Shown: piece by piece, positions 47,131-56,997 of the stretch
Layout: each line of letters opens with the position of its first letter
Position numbering within the stretch: position 1 is the stretch's first letter
From: Lysobacter stagni
Lineage (GTDB): Bacteria > Pseudomonadota > Gammaproteobacteria > Xanthomonadales > Xanthomonadaceae
Length of the DNA stretch: 64,000 bases
Direction: 5' to 3'
Assembly: GCF_030053425.1 (NCBI RefSeq)
Contig: NZ_JASGBI010000001.1
Span: 2,178,001 to 2,242,000, forward strand
Made by a program: the position numbers and the translations under genes
Notes under the pieces: model-generated
Told to the model about the DNA's origin: nothing
Databases searched by the model: none
What the model saw: the letters and a program-made list of their open reading frames with translations, nothing else

Positions 47131-48047
47131 AATCACTGCAGGACCTGGTGGCCGACGGCACCCTGAAGGTGGCGGTGGCCAAGTACACGATCGGCGCGCC
47201 GGAGGACTTCGACGCCTTCGCGCGCAAGCAGGCGCAATGGCTGGACGACGCACAGCGCCTGGGCGCGCACATGGCGGTGTTGCCGGAATATCTTTCGCTG
47301 GAACTGGCCGCGATCTTCGGCGACGACATCCGTACCGATCTGCACGCCTCCCTGGCCGCCACGCAGCGCTTCCACGGCGCGTGGCTGGAGCTGTTCTCGC
47401 GCCTCTCGCGCGAACGTGGCATGCACGTGGTGGCCGGAACGTTCCTGCTGGACACGGGGCGCGGCCGTTATCGCAATCGCAGCTACGTTTTCGCGCCCGA
47501 CGGCACGCACGTATGGCAGGACAAGCTCCGCTTGACCGGATTCGAGAAGGGCACGCGCGTGATCGAATCGGGCGACGAGTTGAAGGTGTTCGAGACGGCC
47601 GGCGTACGCAGCGCGGTCGCGGTCTGCTACGACAGTGAATTCCCGCTGCCCGTGCGTGCGCAGTGCGAAGCGGGCGCCCGCCTGTTGATCGTGCCCAGCT
47701 GCACCGACACCGAAGCCGGCGCCACGCGCGTGCGCGTGGGCTGCCTGGCGCGCGCGCTGGAGAACCGCTGCTTCGTCGCCCAGTCGGTGACGGCGGGCGA
47801 AGCACCGTGGAGCCCCGCGCTGGACGTGAACACCGGCGAGGCCGCACTGATCGCGCCGATGGACGTCGGCCTGCCGCACGACGGGATGATCGTGGAGACC
47901 CGCGGCGAGCAGCGCTGGGTCGCGGCGACGCTGGATTTCGCGGCACTGGAAGCCAGTCGCGCGCATGCGCAGGTGGCCAATGATCGGGACTGGAGCAGTC
48001 AGTACTTTCCGAGTGTGGCGCGGGCGAAGGTGGTGAGGGTGGCGTAA
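47127..48047 (+). CDS. Carbon-nitrogen hydrolase (nitrilase superfamily)
   Basis: A 306-aa nitrilase-superfamily amidohydrolase. The Glu-Lys-Cys triad is seen as E in VLPEYLS, K in WQDKLRLTGFEKG and C in AVCYDSEFPLP. The fold is complete from KVAVAKYTIG to the C-terminal VAATLDF strand. Probably an amidase acting with the GNAT protein encoded directly upstream with a 4-base overlap. The substrate is not evident; it is not a close match to a named amidase such as omega-amidase. It is the last gene before the repeat island. Confidence 0.88.
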   Translation: MKSLQDLVADGTLKVAVAKYTIGAPEDFDAFARKQAQWLDDAQRLGAHMAVLPEYLSLELAAIFGDDIRTDLHASLAATQRFHGAWLELFSRLSRERGMHVVAGTFLLDTGRGRYRNRSYVFAPDGTHVWQDKLRLTGFEKGTRVIESGDELKVFETAGVRSAVAVCYDSEFPLPVRAQCEAGARLLIVPSCTDTEAGATRVRVGCLARALENRCFVAQSVTAGEAPWSPALDVNTGEAALIAPMDVGLPHDGMIVETRGEQRWVAATLDFAALEASRAHAQVANDRDWSSQYFPSVARAKVVRVA

Positions 48048-48070
48048 CCGGCAGTTGCAGTTGTTGCTTT

Positions 48071-48112
48071 CAGCCACAGCCACAGCCGCAGCCGCAGCCG
48101 CAGCCGCAGCCG
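48071..48112. repeat. CAGCCA/CAGCCG hexanucleotide array
   Basis: Seven tandem copies: two or three CAGCCA units followed by CAGCCG units. It lies just after the nitrilase stop and mirrors the array on the far side of the island. Confidence 0.85.
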
Positions 48113-48159
48113 TTTGCTGTTGCTGTAGCTGTAGCTGCTGCCGTTGTCCTTGCTGTTGC

Positions 48160-48355
48160 TCTTGCGACTTCGGAGCGAGCCGAGCACCGGAGCCCGGCAG
48201 GGGGCGAAGAGTCGCCCATGTTTGAGCGGAGCGCAGCGCAGCGAGTTTGGGCGACGTCCCCCTGTCGGGCGAGGAGCACAGGGGACCGCCGCGCAGCGGC
48301 GGATCGCGTAGGGAGCGGATGGTTTTGGTTACTTTTGTCGAAACAAAAGTAACCC
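48160..48355 (+). repeat. Left arm of long imperfect inverted repeat
   Basis: Begins TCTTGCGACTTCGGAGCGAG and ends with the hairpin GGTTACTTTTG-tcgaaa-CAAAAGTAACC (48327-48354). Its two ends match the reverse complement of 48595-48868; the middle differs and is shorter. A further hairpin CCGCTCG/CGAGCGG follows at 48354-48371. Confidence 0.8.
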
Positions 48356-48407
48356 GCTCGCTTGCGAGCGGAAGCTGTTGTTGTTGAGGTTGACGTTGCT
48401 CGAGCTC

Positions 48408-48534
48408 GTCATTCCCGCGAAGGCGGGAATCCAACCTTCAGTCATCGCACTCTTTTCGAAAGTCGTGATACGCCGGACACGTGGATAGTGCCGCCATACG
48501 GCGGCCCAGAAGACCCCGCCTTCGCGGGAATGAC
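48408..48534. mobile_element. 127-bp MITE-like element with perfect 20-bp terminal inverted repeats
   Basis: Left end GTCATTCCCGCGAAGGCGGG (48408-48427) and right end its exact reverse complement (48515-48534). Each end is itself palindromic (ATTCCCGC-gaa-GGCGGGAAT type), like the dRS3 repeats of Neisseria and related ATTCCCGC repeats of other proteobacteria. The 87-base interior has a GCCGCC/GGCGGC hairpin and no gene. Sits between the two long inverted arms. Confidence 0.65.
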
Positions 48535-48594
48535 AGCAGCTGTTGCAGAGGCAACGGCACCAGCAGAAGCAAGAGCTTCCGCCCTAAAACGGGC

Positions 48595-48868
48595 GGGTTA
48601 CTTTTGTCTTGGCAAAAGTAACCAAAACCGCCAGCTCCCTCCGCGATCCGCCGCTACGCGGCGGTTCCCTGTGCTCCTCGCCGCACGAGGGCACGCCGCC
48701 CAAACGGACTTCGCCACATCCATGTGGCGAACCTGCGCTATGCGCAGGCGCCTTCGGCGGTCCAAATCGTTCCAGACGATTTGTCGCGCCGCTACGCGGC
48801 ACTCAAACATGGGCGGCTCTTCGGCCCTCGCACGGCTCCGGTGCTCGGCTCGCTCCGAAGTCGCAAGA
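48595..48868 (-). repeat. Right arm of long imperfect inverted repeat
   Basis: Starts with hairpin GGTTACTTTTG-tcttgg-CAAAAGTAACC (48596-48623) and ends CGCTCCGAAGTCGCAAGA, mirroring the left arm. It contains about 80 extra bases in the middle with further hairpins (for example ATGTGG/CCACAT and CGATTTG-rich segments). Confidence 0.8.
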
Positions 48869-48869
48869 T

Positions 48870-48966
<97 letters not shown>

Positions 48967-49039
48967 AACGTCCGGAGCAACCGCAAACCGCAATGTGGTG
49001 TGTTCGCCCAACTTCAACTTGCAGCTGCAGGTTGTCGGG

Positions 49040-49588
49040 CTAGAACAACGTCACCCCCGGCACCATCCACAACGACACGCCCGCCAGCGACATGCCGATC
49101 CCCGTCGCCGCCAGAACGTCGCTCGGATAATGCAGCCCCAGCACCACGCGCGAGGCCGCCACGCTGGCGGTGAACGGCACCAGCAACCAAGCCAGCATCG
49201 GGTAGTGCGCCATCGCCACCAGACTGAAGGCGACCGCGTGCAGCGTGTGGCCCGACGGGAACGAGAACTCGTCCAGCGGTGCCACCCACGCGTGGATGCG
49301 TCGGTCCAGGGCGAACGGGCGCGGGCGGCGTGTCCAACGCTTGAGCAGCTTGTACAGCGTCAGCGCGATCACGCCCGTGGCCGCCATGTGCGCCGAGGCG
49401 AACAGCCCGTCCATGCCGTCCAGCACGATCAACACGCCCATCAGCGTGTACCAGAACACGCCGTCGCCGAGTCGGCTGATCCATGCGAAGTACGAACGCG
49501 AGCGACCGCGCTCGGCCCAGCGGTTGGCGCGCAGGCACCAGCCCGAATCGCCGGCGATCAGTCGTTTGTGCAGGGTCTGACGGTTCAT
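49040..49588 (-). CDS. PAP2-superfamily lipid phosphatase
   Basis: A 182-aa membrane phosphatase with the three PAP2 motifs: KLLKRWTRRPRP (K-x6-RP), EFSFPSGHT (PSGH, catalytic His) and SRVVLGLHYPSD (S-R-x5-H-x3-D). About five membrane helices surround them. It probably dephosphorylates a membrane lipid phosphate such as phosphatidylglycerol phosphate or undecaprenyl pyrophosphate; which one is not clear. Its ATG overlaps the stop of the glycosyltransferase gene by 4 bases, so the two are coupled. Confidence 0.88.
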   Translation of the reverse strand: MNRQTLHKRLIAGDSGWCLRANRWAERGRSRSYFAWISRLGDGVFWYTLMGVLIVLDGMDGLFASAHMAATGVIALTLYKLLKRWTRRPRPFALDRRIHAWVAPLDEFSFPSGHTLHAVAFSLVAMAHYPMLAWLLVPFTASVAASRVVLGLHYPSDVLAATGIGMSLAGVSLWMVPGVTLF

Positions 49589-50757
49589 GACGCCTCCCGT
49601 TCCGCGGTGGACGGATCCATCGCCGCGCCGTCGGCCTGGCGCGAGCGTGCAAGCTGCTGCAGCAGTGCATCGAAATCGGTGGACACCTGTTCCGGATTCA
49701 GACCGATCACGGCCTGTCGCGTGGCCATGCGCATGGCGGTCCGGCTCAGGTCGTCGCCCGCGATCCGGGCGCAGGCGGCGATGAACGCCGCTTCGTCGCC
49801 GGGAGCGATGGCCGCGCCGTGCACGCCATCGCGCAGGTGCTCGCGCGCGGCGCCGTAATCGAACGCCACCGTCGGCACGCCGCTGGCCAGCGCCTCCAGG
49901 GTGACGTTGCCGAAGGTTTCGCTGAGGCTGGGGAAGACGAACAGATCGCCGCTGGCGAAATGTCGTGCAAGCGCTTCGCCGCGCTGCACGCCGCAGAAGA
50001 CGAAGTCGGGGTTTTCCAGCTGCAGTTTCGCCCGTGCGGGGCCGTCGCCCACCCACACGAAGCGTGCGTCGGGACGGTTGGCCTGCAGTTCGCGGAACGC
50101 GCGCACCGACAGGTCCAGGTTCTTCTCGGCGGCGATGCGGCCGACGTAGATCGCCACGAAGGTGTGCTCGTCCGCACCCCATGCCGCACGCAGGGTGTCG
50201 TCGCGATGGCGCGGGTCGAACAGCGCCGTGTCGACCGCGCGCGGCAGGTGCACGACGTTGGCGAAGCGTTGCTGTTGCAGGAAGTCGGCCAGTTCGCGCG
50301 TGGGCACCAGGGTGGCCTGCGCGCTGTTGTGGAAGCGGCGCATCCAGCGCAGCGCGGTCTGCGCGAGGAACGCCGCGCCGTAGTCGCGCATGTATTCGTC
50401 GAAGCGCGTGTGGAAGCCGGTTGCGGCGGGGATGCCCAACCGCCGCGCCGCACGCAGCGCCGACCAGCCCAGCGGACCTTCGGTGGCGACGTAGATGGCG
50501 TCCGGTGGCGCCTCGCGCCACAGCGTCTGCAAGCGTGAGGTCGCCGGCAGTCCCAGACGCAGGCCGGGGTAGCGGGGCAGGGGTGCACCGCGCACCAGCA
50601 CTTCGTGGTCGGCGCCGTTTCCATCGGCGACCTGACGGGGGCGCACGACCTGGACCTCGTGTCCCCTGGCGCGCAATCCCTGTTCCAGCCCCTGCACGGT
50701 GAGGGCGACGCCGTTGATCTCCGGCGGGTAAGTCTCGCTGACGATCGCGTAACGCAT
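49585..50757 (-). CDS. Family 4 glycosyltransferase
   Basis: A 390-aa GT4 enzyme (GT-B fold). N-terminal MRYAIVSETYPPEINGVALTV with the glycine-rich loop; acceptor part with TEGPLGWSALRAARRLGIP and GFHTRFDEYM; C-terminal donor domain with YVGRIAAEKNLDLSVRAFREL, VGDGP and the E-x7-E motif in FPSLSETFGNVTLEALASG. This is close to GDP-mannose-dependent alpha-mannosyltransferase MgtA-like proteins, which decorate glycolipids. The ATG at 50757 starts the first strand. Coupled to the PAP2 phosphatase, suggesting a shared glycolipid pathway. Divergent from opgD. Confidence 0.88.
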   Translation of the reverse strand: MRYAIVSETYPPEINGVALTVQGLEQGLRARGHEVQVVRPRQVADGNGADHEVLVRGAPLPRYPGLRLGLPATSRLQTLWREAPPDAIYVATEGPLGWSALRAARRLGIPAATGFHTRFDEYMRDYGAAFLAQTALRWMRRFHNSAQATLVPTRELADFLQQQRFANVVHLPRAVDTALFDPRHRDDTLRAAWGADEHTFVAIYVGRIAAEKNLDLSVRAFRELQANRPDARFVWVGDGPARAKLQLENPDFVFCGVQRGEALARHFASGDLFVFPSLSETFGNVTLEALASGVPTVAFDYGAAREHLRDGVHGAAIAPGDEAAFIAACARIAGDDLSRTAMRMATRQAVIGLNPEQVSTDFDALLQQLARSRQADGAAMDPSTAEREAS

Positions 50758-50970
50758 GCGCGGCTCCCGGTTTGCGCAAGCGTGATGCGCGGCGGTGAAC
50801 CGACGATGGCAATGCCATGACGTCCGCATGACGCACCCGGCCACGGTCGATGAAAACGGTTACCCGGGACGCACGTGGCGGAATCGCCTCGTCCGGTGCC
50901 TGCATCGCGGCCGCGTTAACGAATCAATCTCTAGAATGAATCGTTTGCCGTCTTGGCCGAAGGAGTTTGC

Positions 50971-52515
50971 GTGCATCGACGCGAAGTGTTGCTGGCAGGG
51001 CTGTCCTGGCCGTTGTGCTCCCTGCTGGGAGGCGAGGCCCGGGCCTGGGCGCCCGCGGGCGGTGTCGTCCCGTTCGATGCGCAGACCGTTCCGGCTCTGG
51101 CCAAGGCGTTGGCGGCCAAGCCCTATCAGGCGCAGAGCAAGCAGTTGCCGGCCTCGCTGGATCGGATCGGCTACGACCAGTACCGCGCCATCCGCTTCAA
51201 TCCGGCGCAGGCGCTGTGGCGCGGCGACGACCTTCGCTTCCAGGCGCAGTTCTTCCATCGCGGATTCTTCTTCCGCGACCGCGTGGACATGCATCAGGTG
51301 GTCGATGGCAAGGCCACGCCCGTGGTCTATCGGCCCACGCAGTTCACCTTCGACGGCACGCCGGCCCCGAAGGAAAACGACCTGGGCTTCGCCGGCTTCC
51401 GCCTGCATTCGCCGCTCAACCGGCCGGACTATTTCGACGAGGTCGCGGTGTTCCTCGGCGCCAGCTACTTCCGCGCCGTGGCGAAGGGGCTGGCCTATGG
51501 CCTGTCCGCGCGCGGGCTGGCCCTGGGCTCGGGCAGCCCTAACGAGGAATTCCCGGTGTTCCGCGCGTTCTGGCTGGAGCGGCCGGCGCGCAATGCCGAC
51601 CGCGTCGTGGTGCATGCGCTGATGGACAGCCCCAGCGTGGCCGGCGCGTTCCGTTTCGAGATCGCGCCGGGCGTGGAGACCGTGTTCGACGTCGCCTCCG
51701 TGCTGTATCCGCGCGTGGCCCTGGATCACGCCGGCATCGCGCCGCTGACCAGCATGTTCCAGTTCGATTCCAACGATCGCGTCGGCATCGACGACTACCG
51801 CACGGCGGTGCACGACTCCGACGGCCTGGGCCTGGTCAACGGTCGCGGCGAGCAGGTCTGGCGTCCGCTGCAGAATCCGTCGGTGATCCAGGAGAGCGCG
51901 TTCGAGGACACCAACCCGCGCGGTTTCGGTCTGATGCAACGCAAGCGCGCCTTCGCCGACTACGCCGACAGCGAGGCGCATTACGAGAAGCGCCCAAGTC
52001 TGTGGATCGAGCCCAAGGGCGAGTGGGGCGAGGGCGCCGTGCGCCTGGTCGAGTTGCCCACGAACGATGAGTTCCACGACAACATCGTCGCGTTCTGGCG
52101 CCCGAAGCAAGCGCTCGCCGCGGGCGGCGAATACCGCTTCGATTACCGCATGCACTGGACCACCGAGCACAGCTGGAAGCCGGAGCTGGCCACCGTCGCG
52201 CGCACGCGCATCGGCGGTATCGGCATCGCCGGTGGCGGCACCGGCGGGCGCGACGAGCGCGGCCGTCTGGTCGTGATCGATTTCGCCGGTGGTCGCCTGG
52301 ACGCACTGGGCGATGGCGCGAAAGTCCGTGCCGACGTCACCGCGAGCAAGGGCAAGGTCAGCAACGTGATCGCGCATCCCAATCCCGGCGCGGGCGGCTG
52401 GCGCCTCACCTTCGAGCTGCAGCCGGGCAGTGAACGGAGCATCGAACTGCGGGCGGTGCTGGGTGACGACCGCGGGCCGCTGACCGAAACCTGGCTGTAC
52501 CGGTGGACCCTGTGA
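50971..52515 (+). CDS. opgD: Glucan biosynthesis protein OpgD/OpgG
   Basis: A 514-aa periplasmic protein of the OpgG/OpgD family, required for osmoregulated periplasmic glucan synthesis. The N-terminus [20 protein letters not shown] has a twin-arginine motif, so export by Tat as for OpgD is likely. Conserved blocks: [64 protein letters not shown] and [12 protein letters not shown]. The GTG at 50971 is preceded by AAGGAG at six bases, which decides the start. Its stop overlaps the opgH GTG by 4 bases. Symbol D rather than G rests on the Tat signal. Confidence 0.9.
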   Translation: MHRREVLLAGLSWPLCSLLGGEARAWAPAGGVVPFDAQTVPALAKALAAKPYQAQSKQLPASLDRIGYDQYRAIRFNPAQALWRGDDLRFQAQFFHRGFFFRDRVDMHQVVDGKATPVVYRPTQFTFDGTPAPKENDLGFAGFRLHSPLNRPDYFDEVAVFLGASYFRAVAKGLAYGLSARGLALGSGSPNEEFPVFRAFWLERPARNADRVVVHALMDSPSVAGAFRFEIAPGVETVFDVASVLYPRVALDHAGIAPLTSMFQFDSNDRVGIDDYRTAVHDSDGLGLVNGRGEQVWRPLQNPSVIQESAFEDTNPRGFGLMQRKRAFADYADSEAHYEKRPSLWIEPKGEWGEGAVRLVELPTNDEFHDNIVAFWRPKQALAAGGEYRFDYRMHWTTEHSWKPELATVARTRIGGIGIAGGGTGGRDERGRLVVIDFAGGRLDALGDGAKVRADVTASKGKVSNVIAHPNPGAGGWRLTFELQPGSERSIELRAVLGDDRGPLTETWLYRWTL

Positions 52516-54425
52516 CGGGCGTGCGCGTGACGACGGACATCGAAGCCAAGGGTCCCTCCGTGCCTGCACCGTGGCTGCCGGCGGAAGTGCCACTGACGAT
52601 GCCCGTGCAGACGCTGCGTGCGGGCGCGCTGCGCAATCGCGCACTGCCGACCACGCCGCGCGCGATGGCATGGCGACGCCTCATGGTCATCGGCGGCGCC
52701 GCGCTGCTGACGTTGATCGCCACCTACCAGATCTGGTGGGTGCTGCGTGGCGGCGGCACCGACCTGCTCGAAGGCATCCTGCTGGTGCTGTTCGTCGGGC
52801 TGTTCGCGTGGATCGCGCAGGCCTTCGTCAGCGCGTTCGCCGGTTTCCTGCTGATCATCGGCGGCCATCGAGCGCGCCTGGGCCTGGATTCGGACGGAGC
52901 ACTACCAGTGCTTTCCGAGCGCACGGCGCTGCTGATGCCCACCTATAACGAGGACCCCGAACGCCTGCTGGCGGGACTGCAGGCGATCTACGAGTCCGTG
53001 CGCGACACCGGCCAGCTGTCGCAGTTCGATTTCTTCGTGCTCAGCGACACTACGCGGCCGGAGATCCAGGCCGACGAGGGCCGTGCGTTCCTCGCCCTGC
53101 GCGAACGGCTGGGCAGCGATGCCAACCTGTTCTACCGGCACCGCACCGACAACCGCGAACGCAAGGCCGGCAACGTCGCCGAATGGGTGCGCCGGTTTGG
53201 TGGCGCATACCCGCACATGCTGATCCTCGACGCGGACAGCCTGATGACCGGCGAGACCATCGTGCGCCTGGCGGGTGCGATGGAGCGCAACGCCGACGTC
53301 GCGCTGGTGCAGACGTTGCCGATGATCGTCAACGGCAACACTCTGTTCGCGCGCATGCAGCAGTTCGCCGGTCGCGTGTACGGGCCGGTGATCGCGCACG
53401 GCATCGCGTGGTGGCACGGCGCGGAAAGCAATTACTGGGGCCACAACGCGATCATCCGCACGCGCGCGTTCGCCGAGCAGGGCGGCCTGCCCGAGCTGCG
53501 TGGGATCAAGCCGTTCCGCGGCACGGTGCTCAGCCACGACTTCGTCGAAGCGGCGCTGCTGCGCCGTGGTGGCTGGGCGCTGCACATGGTGCCCAACCTG
53601 GGCGGCAGTTACGAAGAAGGCCCGCCGTCGCTCACCGACATGCTCGTCCGCGATCGCCGCTGGTGCCAGGGCAACCTGCAGCACAGCGCAGTGTTGCCGG
53701 CGCGTGGGCTGCACTGGGTCAGCCGCTGGCACCTGATGATGGGCATCGGCCACTACTTCACGTCGCCGATGTGGGCGATGTTGATGCTGGTCGGCCTGGC
53801 GATTCCGCTCTACAAGGCAGGCCTGGGCTGGGACACGCTGACGCTACCGGGCTTCTCGCCGTCCGCGTACTGGCGCGAGCAGGACCCGGAACGGTTCCTA
53901 TGGGTGTTCTTCCTGACGATGTCCGTGCTGCTGGCACCGAAGTTCATGGGCTGGCTCACGCTGTTCTTCGATCGCGACACACGGCGCGGCTGCGGCGGCA
54001 TGATCGGTTCGTTCGTGAGCATGGTGCTGGAAACGCTGCTGGCCGCGCTGATGGCGCCGATCACGATGTACGTGCAGTCGCGTGGCGTGGCCGAAGTGCT
54101 GGCCGGCAAGGATTCCGGCTGGGATGCCCAGCGTCGCGACGACGGCACGCTGCCACTGTCGAGCCTGGTGCGCAGCTACTGGGGCGTGACCCTGCTCGGA
54201 GCGATCGCGGGCGTCATGGCGTACCTGGTGTCGCCGTCGTTGGCGGCATGGATGGCGCCGGTGATCCTGGGCCTGCTGCTGTCGATGCCGATCGTGGCGT
54301 TCACCTCGGCGCGCGGTCCGGGTGCGTTCCTGCGCCGCTTGTGGATTTTCTCGATCCCGGAAGAGCACACGCCGCCGAAGGTGCTGGTGCGTGCGGCGCA
54401 GTTGCGGGCGAAGACGAAGGACTGA
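52512..54425 (+). CDS. opgH: Glucosyltransferase OpgH (HrpM-like)
   Basis: A 637-aa inner-membrane GT2 glucosyltransferase making the beta-1,2 backbone of periplasmic glucans. It is shorter than E. coli OpgH (847), mainly at the N-terminus, as in Xanthomonas HrpM. Catalytic residues: [21 protein letters not shown] (DxD), [10 protein letters not shown] and the R-x-x-RW-type [10 protein letters not shown]. There are about eight membrane helices. GTG 52512 overlaps the opgD stop (GTGA), which fixes coupling. In Xanthomonas, loss of this gene affects virulence and stress tolerance. Ends 42 bases before the convergent PhyH gene. Confidence 0.93.
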   Translation: MTGVRVTTDIEAKGPSVPAPWLPAEVPLTMPVQTLRAGALRNRALPTTPRAMAWRRLMVIGGAALLTLIATYQIWWVLRGGGTDLLEGILLVLFVGLFAWIAQAFVSAFAGFLLIIGGHRARLGLDSDGALPVLSERTALLMPTYNEDPERLLAGLQAIYESVRDTGQLSQFDFFVLSDTTRPEIQADEGRAFLALRERLGSDANLFYRHRTDNRERKAGNVAEWVRRFGGAYPHMLILDADSLMTGETIVRLAGAMERNADVALVQTLPMIVNGNTLFARMQQFAGRVYGPVIAHGIAWWHGAESNYWGHNAIIRTRAFAEQGGLPELRGIKPFRGTVLSHDFVEAALLRRGGWALHMVPNLGGSYEEGPPSLTDMLVRDRRWCQGNLQHSAVLPARGLHWVSRWHLMMGIGHYFTSPMWAMLMLVGLAIPLYKAGLGWDTLTLPGFSPSAYWREQDPERFLWVFFLTMSVLLAPKFMGWLTLFFDRDTRRGCGGMIGSFVSMVLETLLAALMAPITMYVQSRGVAEVLAGKDSGWDAQRRDDGTLPLSSLVRSYWGVTLLGAIAGVMAYLVSPSLAAWMAPVILGLLLSMPIVAFTSARGPGAFLRRLWIFSIPEEHTPPKVLVRAAQLRAKTKD

Positions 54426-54467
54426 ATTGCCGGTTGGCGCGCGGGCGCCGCATCCGGTCAGAGAGGC

Positions 54468-55322
54468 TCAGGGTTTCCTGAGCCACCAGGTGCGCACCGT
54501 GTACTCGTGTCCGAAGTCCACGTGCCGGAAGCGGGCGATGTCGCGCGATCCGCGACGGTAGTATCCCCAGCCGGCCTTCGTGCGTGCCTTCGAAGGTTCG
54601 AAGAAGACATCCTGGTGACCCACCGGTGTCCCCTTGGGTGTCACGTGCATCACCAGGCTCCGGCGACTGCGCTCGGAACGATGTGGCGCGCCGCCGTGGA
54701 ACAACTGCGGGTGCCAGATGATCACGTCGCCCTTGGCGACGTGCACGGCAACGGCAGACAGACCCGCCTGGTCGCATTGCGCGCGCACGGCGGCCTGGTA
54801 GGCCGTCCAGCCTTCCGGACTCTGCGCCGCGATGGGGCCGTCGCCGAACACGGCACGACGCATCGCCGCGACGTCGATCGGCGCCAGCGCGTGGCTGCCC
54901 GCCACGACCTGGAGCGGACCGTTGTCGTCGTCCACGTCGTCGAGCGCGACCCAGACGCCGAGGTAACGCTCGGCGGGATTGGTCGCGAAGACCGGCGTAT
55001 CGCGATGCAGGTCCTGCTCGGAGCCGCGCTCGTAGTAGAGGCTGGTGTACAGCGCGGTCGGTTCGCCGAAGAACCGGTCGCAGACATCGATCGCGCGGTT
55101 GTCGGTCAGCAGGCGGGTGAGCGCGTCGACCGCCAGATGCAGGTTGGCGACGCGGTACAGGCGGGCATGGTCGTCCATGTTCCGCTGGACCGCTTTGGGA
55201 TTGCGATCCTTGAATCTGGAAACGTCACGGTTGACTTCGTCGCACAGGTGCGAAGGCACGGCGCCCCGCACGACGACGTAGCCTTGCTCCATGAGGGTCG
55301 AGTAGGCGTTCTGGACATCCAT
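54468..55322 (-). CDS. Phytanoyl-CoA dioxygenase family protein
   Basis: A 284-aa Fe(II)/2-oxoglutarate oxygenase of the PhyH family. Start YSTLMEQGYVVVRGAV, the metal HxD in LHRDTPVF, a double-stranded helix with GVWVALDDVDDDNGPLQVVAGSH and distal His in WHPQLFHGGAPHRSERSRRSLVMH, where Arg binds 2-oxoglutarate. The substrate is unknown; bacterial PhyH enzymes act on small molecules such as ectoine or siderophore precursors. It lies 88 bases downstream of ppx on the same strand and may be transcribed with the pho cluster, but no promoter evidence is seen. Confidence 0.85.
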   Translation of the reverse strand: MDVQNAYSTLMEQGYVVVRGAVPSHLCDEVNRDVSRFKDRNPKAVQRNMDDHARLYRVANLHLAVDALTRLLTDNRAIDVCDRFFGEPTALYTSLYYERGSEQDLHRDTPVFATNPAERYLGVWVALDDVDDDNGPLQVVAGSHALAPIDVAAMRRAVFGDGPIAAQSPEGWTAYQAAVRAQCDQAGLSAVAVHVAKGDVIIWHPQLFHGGAPHRSERSRRSLVMHVTPKGTPVGHQDVFFEPSKARTKAGWGYYRRGSRDIARFRHVDFGHEYTVRTWWLRKP

Positions 55323-55410
55323 CTCCGTTGCTTCCCTGTATCCGCAGCCGCACGATTGTAGCTGGCGCTGCCGCCGGAAACGACGGAGGAGAAACTCGCA
55401 CTGGAGGCGA

Positions 55411-56940
55411 CTACACCGCTTCCAGTTTCAGCGTGATGCCCAGGTTGGCCATGTCGTCCGGCTCGCCTTCCAGATCGGCGCGCACCAGCGGACGCATGTC
55501 GAGCCAGCGGCGCGAGACCGTGAGCGTCAGCGTGTTGCCCTCGGCGCGTGCATCCAGTTGCGGGATCGGGTCGGCTTCGTGCGCGCGGTGCAGCAGCACT
55601 GCCAAACGCAGCAGCGCGGCCAGGCGGCGTGCGGCGGTGAGCAGGCGGTCGGGCAGGGCGTCGAAGGCCGCCTTCGGAATGCCGCGTCGGTGCGTACGCA
55701 CCAGCGCCGCGAGGAACTGCTGCTGCTGGCGCGAGAAACCGGCGATGTCGGAGTGTTCCACCACGTAGGCACCGTGCACGTGGTACTGGCTGTGAGCGAT
55801 CGCCAGGCCCAGCTCGTGCAGGCGTGCGGCGCGCTGCAGCATCAGGCTGTCGTCGGCGTCGAGCGCCCACGCCGGAGCGACCTGCTCGAACAGATGCAGT
55901 GCCGTGCCGACCACGCGCCGTGCCTGGCCGTCGTCGATGCCGTAACGCTGCATCAGCGCCGCCACCGAGGCATCGCGCGGATCGTCCGCGCCACCGCGAC
56001 CGAGCATGTCGTACAACACGCCTTCGCGCATCGCCGCCTTGCTCACGGCCATGCGCTTGAGGCCCAGCGCATCGAACGCGGCCTCCAGGATCAACACTCC
56101 GCCGGCGATCACCGAGCGACGCTCGGCGGACAGGCTGGGCAGGTCGATGGCGTCGATACGGTCGGCCTGCAGCAGCCGGTCGCGCAGCACCGGGAGCGCT
56201 TCGGCGGTGACCGCGCCCTTGGTCAGGCGCATCGCGGCGCAGATCTCGCCGATGGCCTTGTTCGTGCCGGACGCACCCAGCGCCTCGTTCCAGCCCAGTG
56301 CGCGGTAGGTGCCGGCGAACTGCTGGAATTCGGCGGTGACCTCGGTCAGCGCATCCTTCCATTTCTTGCGCGAGAGCTTGCCGTTCTCGAAGAAGCGACG
56401 TGTGGTGGCCACGCAGCCCAGCTGCAGGCTTTCGCGCTCGATGGCCTCGAAGCCGGAGCCGATGATGCATTCGGTGGAGCCGCCGCCGATGTCGATCACC
56501 AGGCGCAGCTCGCCGGGCTTGGCGGGCTGCGCGTGGGCGACGCCAAGGTAGATCAGACGCGCCTCCTCGCGGCCGGCGACGACTTCGATCGCGTGCCCCA
56601 GCGCGGTTTCGGCAGGCATCAGGAACGCCTGCGGTACCGCCAGGCGACGCACCGTGTTGGTGGCGATGGCGCGCACGCGCTGCGGCGGAATGTCGCGGAT
56701 GCGCTGGCCGAAACGCGCCAGGCATTCGAGTGCGCGCTGGCGCACTTCCGGGGTGAGCCCGCCTTTGCGGTCCAGGCCCTCGGCCATGCGGACGGTTTCG
56801 CGCAGGCGGTCGACGATGCGCAGCTGGCCCAGCACGTAACGCGCCACGACCATGTGGAAACTGTTGGACCCCAGGTCCACGGCGGCGAGCAGATCGCCGT
56901 CGACGAGCGGCAGTTTGCTGGTGGGGAAGGCGTCGCTCAT
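55411..56940 (-). CDS. ppx: Exopolyphosphatase Ppx
   Basis: A 509-aa Ppx/GppA-family enzyme that removes phosphate from polyphosphate ends. ASKHA fold signatures: AVDLGSNSFHMVVARYV (phosphate-1), RVRAIATNTVRRL, DIGGGSTECIIGSGFEA (phosphate-2), EALGASGTNKAIGEIC (the ASGT block), then the helical HD-like C-terminal domain (ALDADDSLMLQRAARLHELGLAIAHSQYHVHGAYVV in pieces). Length is typical. 57 bases downstream of ppk1 on the same strand, forming a synthesis/degradation pair for polyphosphate. Confidence 0.95.
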   Translation of the reverse strand: MSDAFPTSKLPLVDGDLLAAVDLGSNSFHMVVARYVLGQLRIVDRLRETVRMAEGLDRKGGLTPEVRQRALECLARFGQRIRDIPPQRVRAIATNTVRRLAVPQAFLMPAETALGHAIEVVAGREEARLIYLGVAHAQPAKPGELRLVIDIGGGSTECIIGSGFEAIERESLQLGCVATTRRFFENGKLSRKKWKDALTEVTAEFQQFAGTYRALGWNEALGASGTNKAIGEICAAMRLTKGAVTAEALPVLRDRLLQADRIDAIDLPSLSAERRSVIAGGVLILEAAFDALGLKRMAVSKAAMREGVLYDMLGRGGADDPRDASVAALMQRYGIDDGQARRVVGTALHLFEQVAPAWALDADDSLMLQRAARLHELGLAIAHSQYHVHGAYVVEHSDIAGFSRQQQQFLAALVRTHRRGIPKAAFDALPDRLLTAARRLAALLRLAVLLHRAHEADPIPQLDARAEGNTLTLTVSRRWLDMRPLVRADLEGEPDDMANLGITLKLEAV

Positions 56941-56997
56941 GCGTACATGATCCCCGTTAAGGTGAGGCGCCGTCCATCCCGGGCCGTATCGGCACCG

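Noticed and set aside
45121..47946. 941-codon minus-strand open frame opposite creD, GNAT and nitrilase
   Set aside because: Shadow of three recognised plus-strand genes with intact catalytic motifs.
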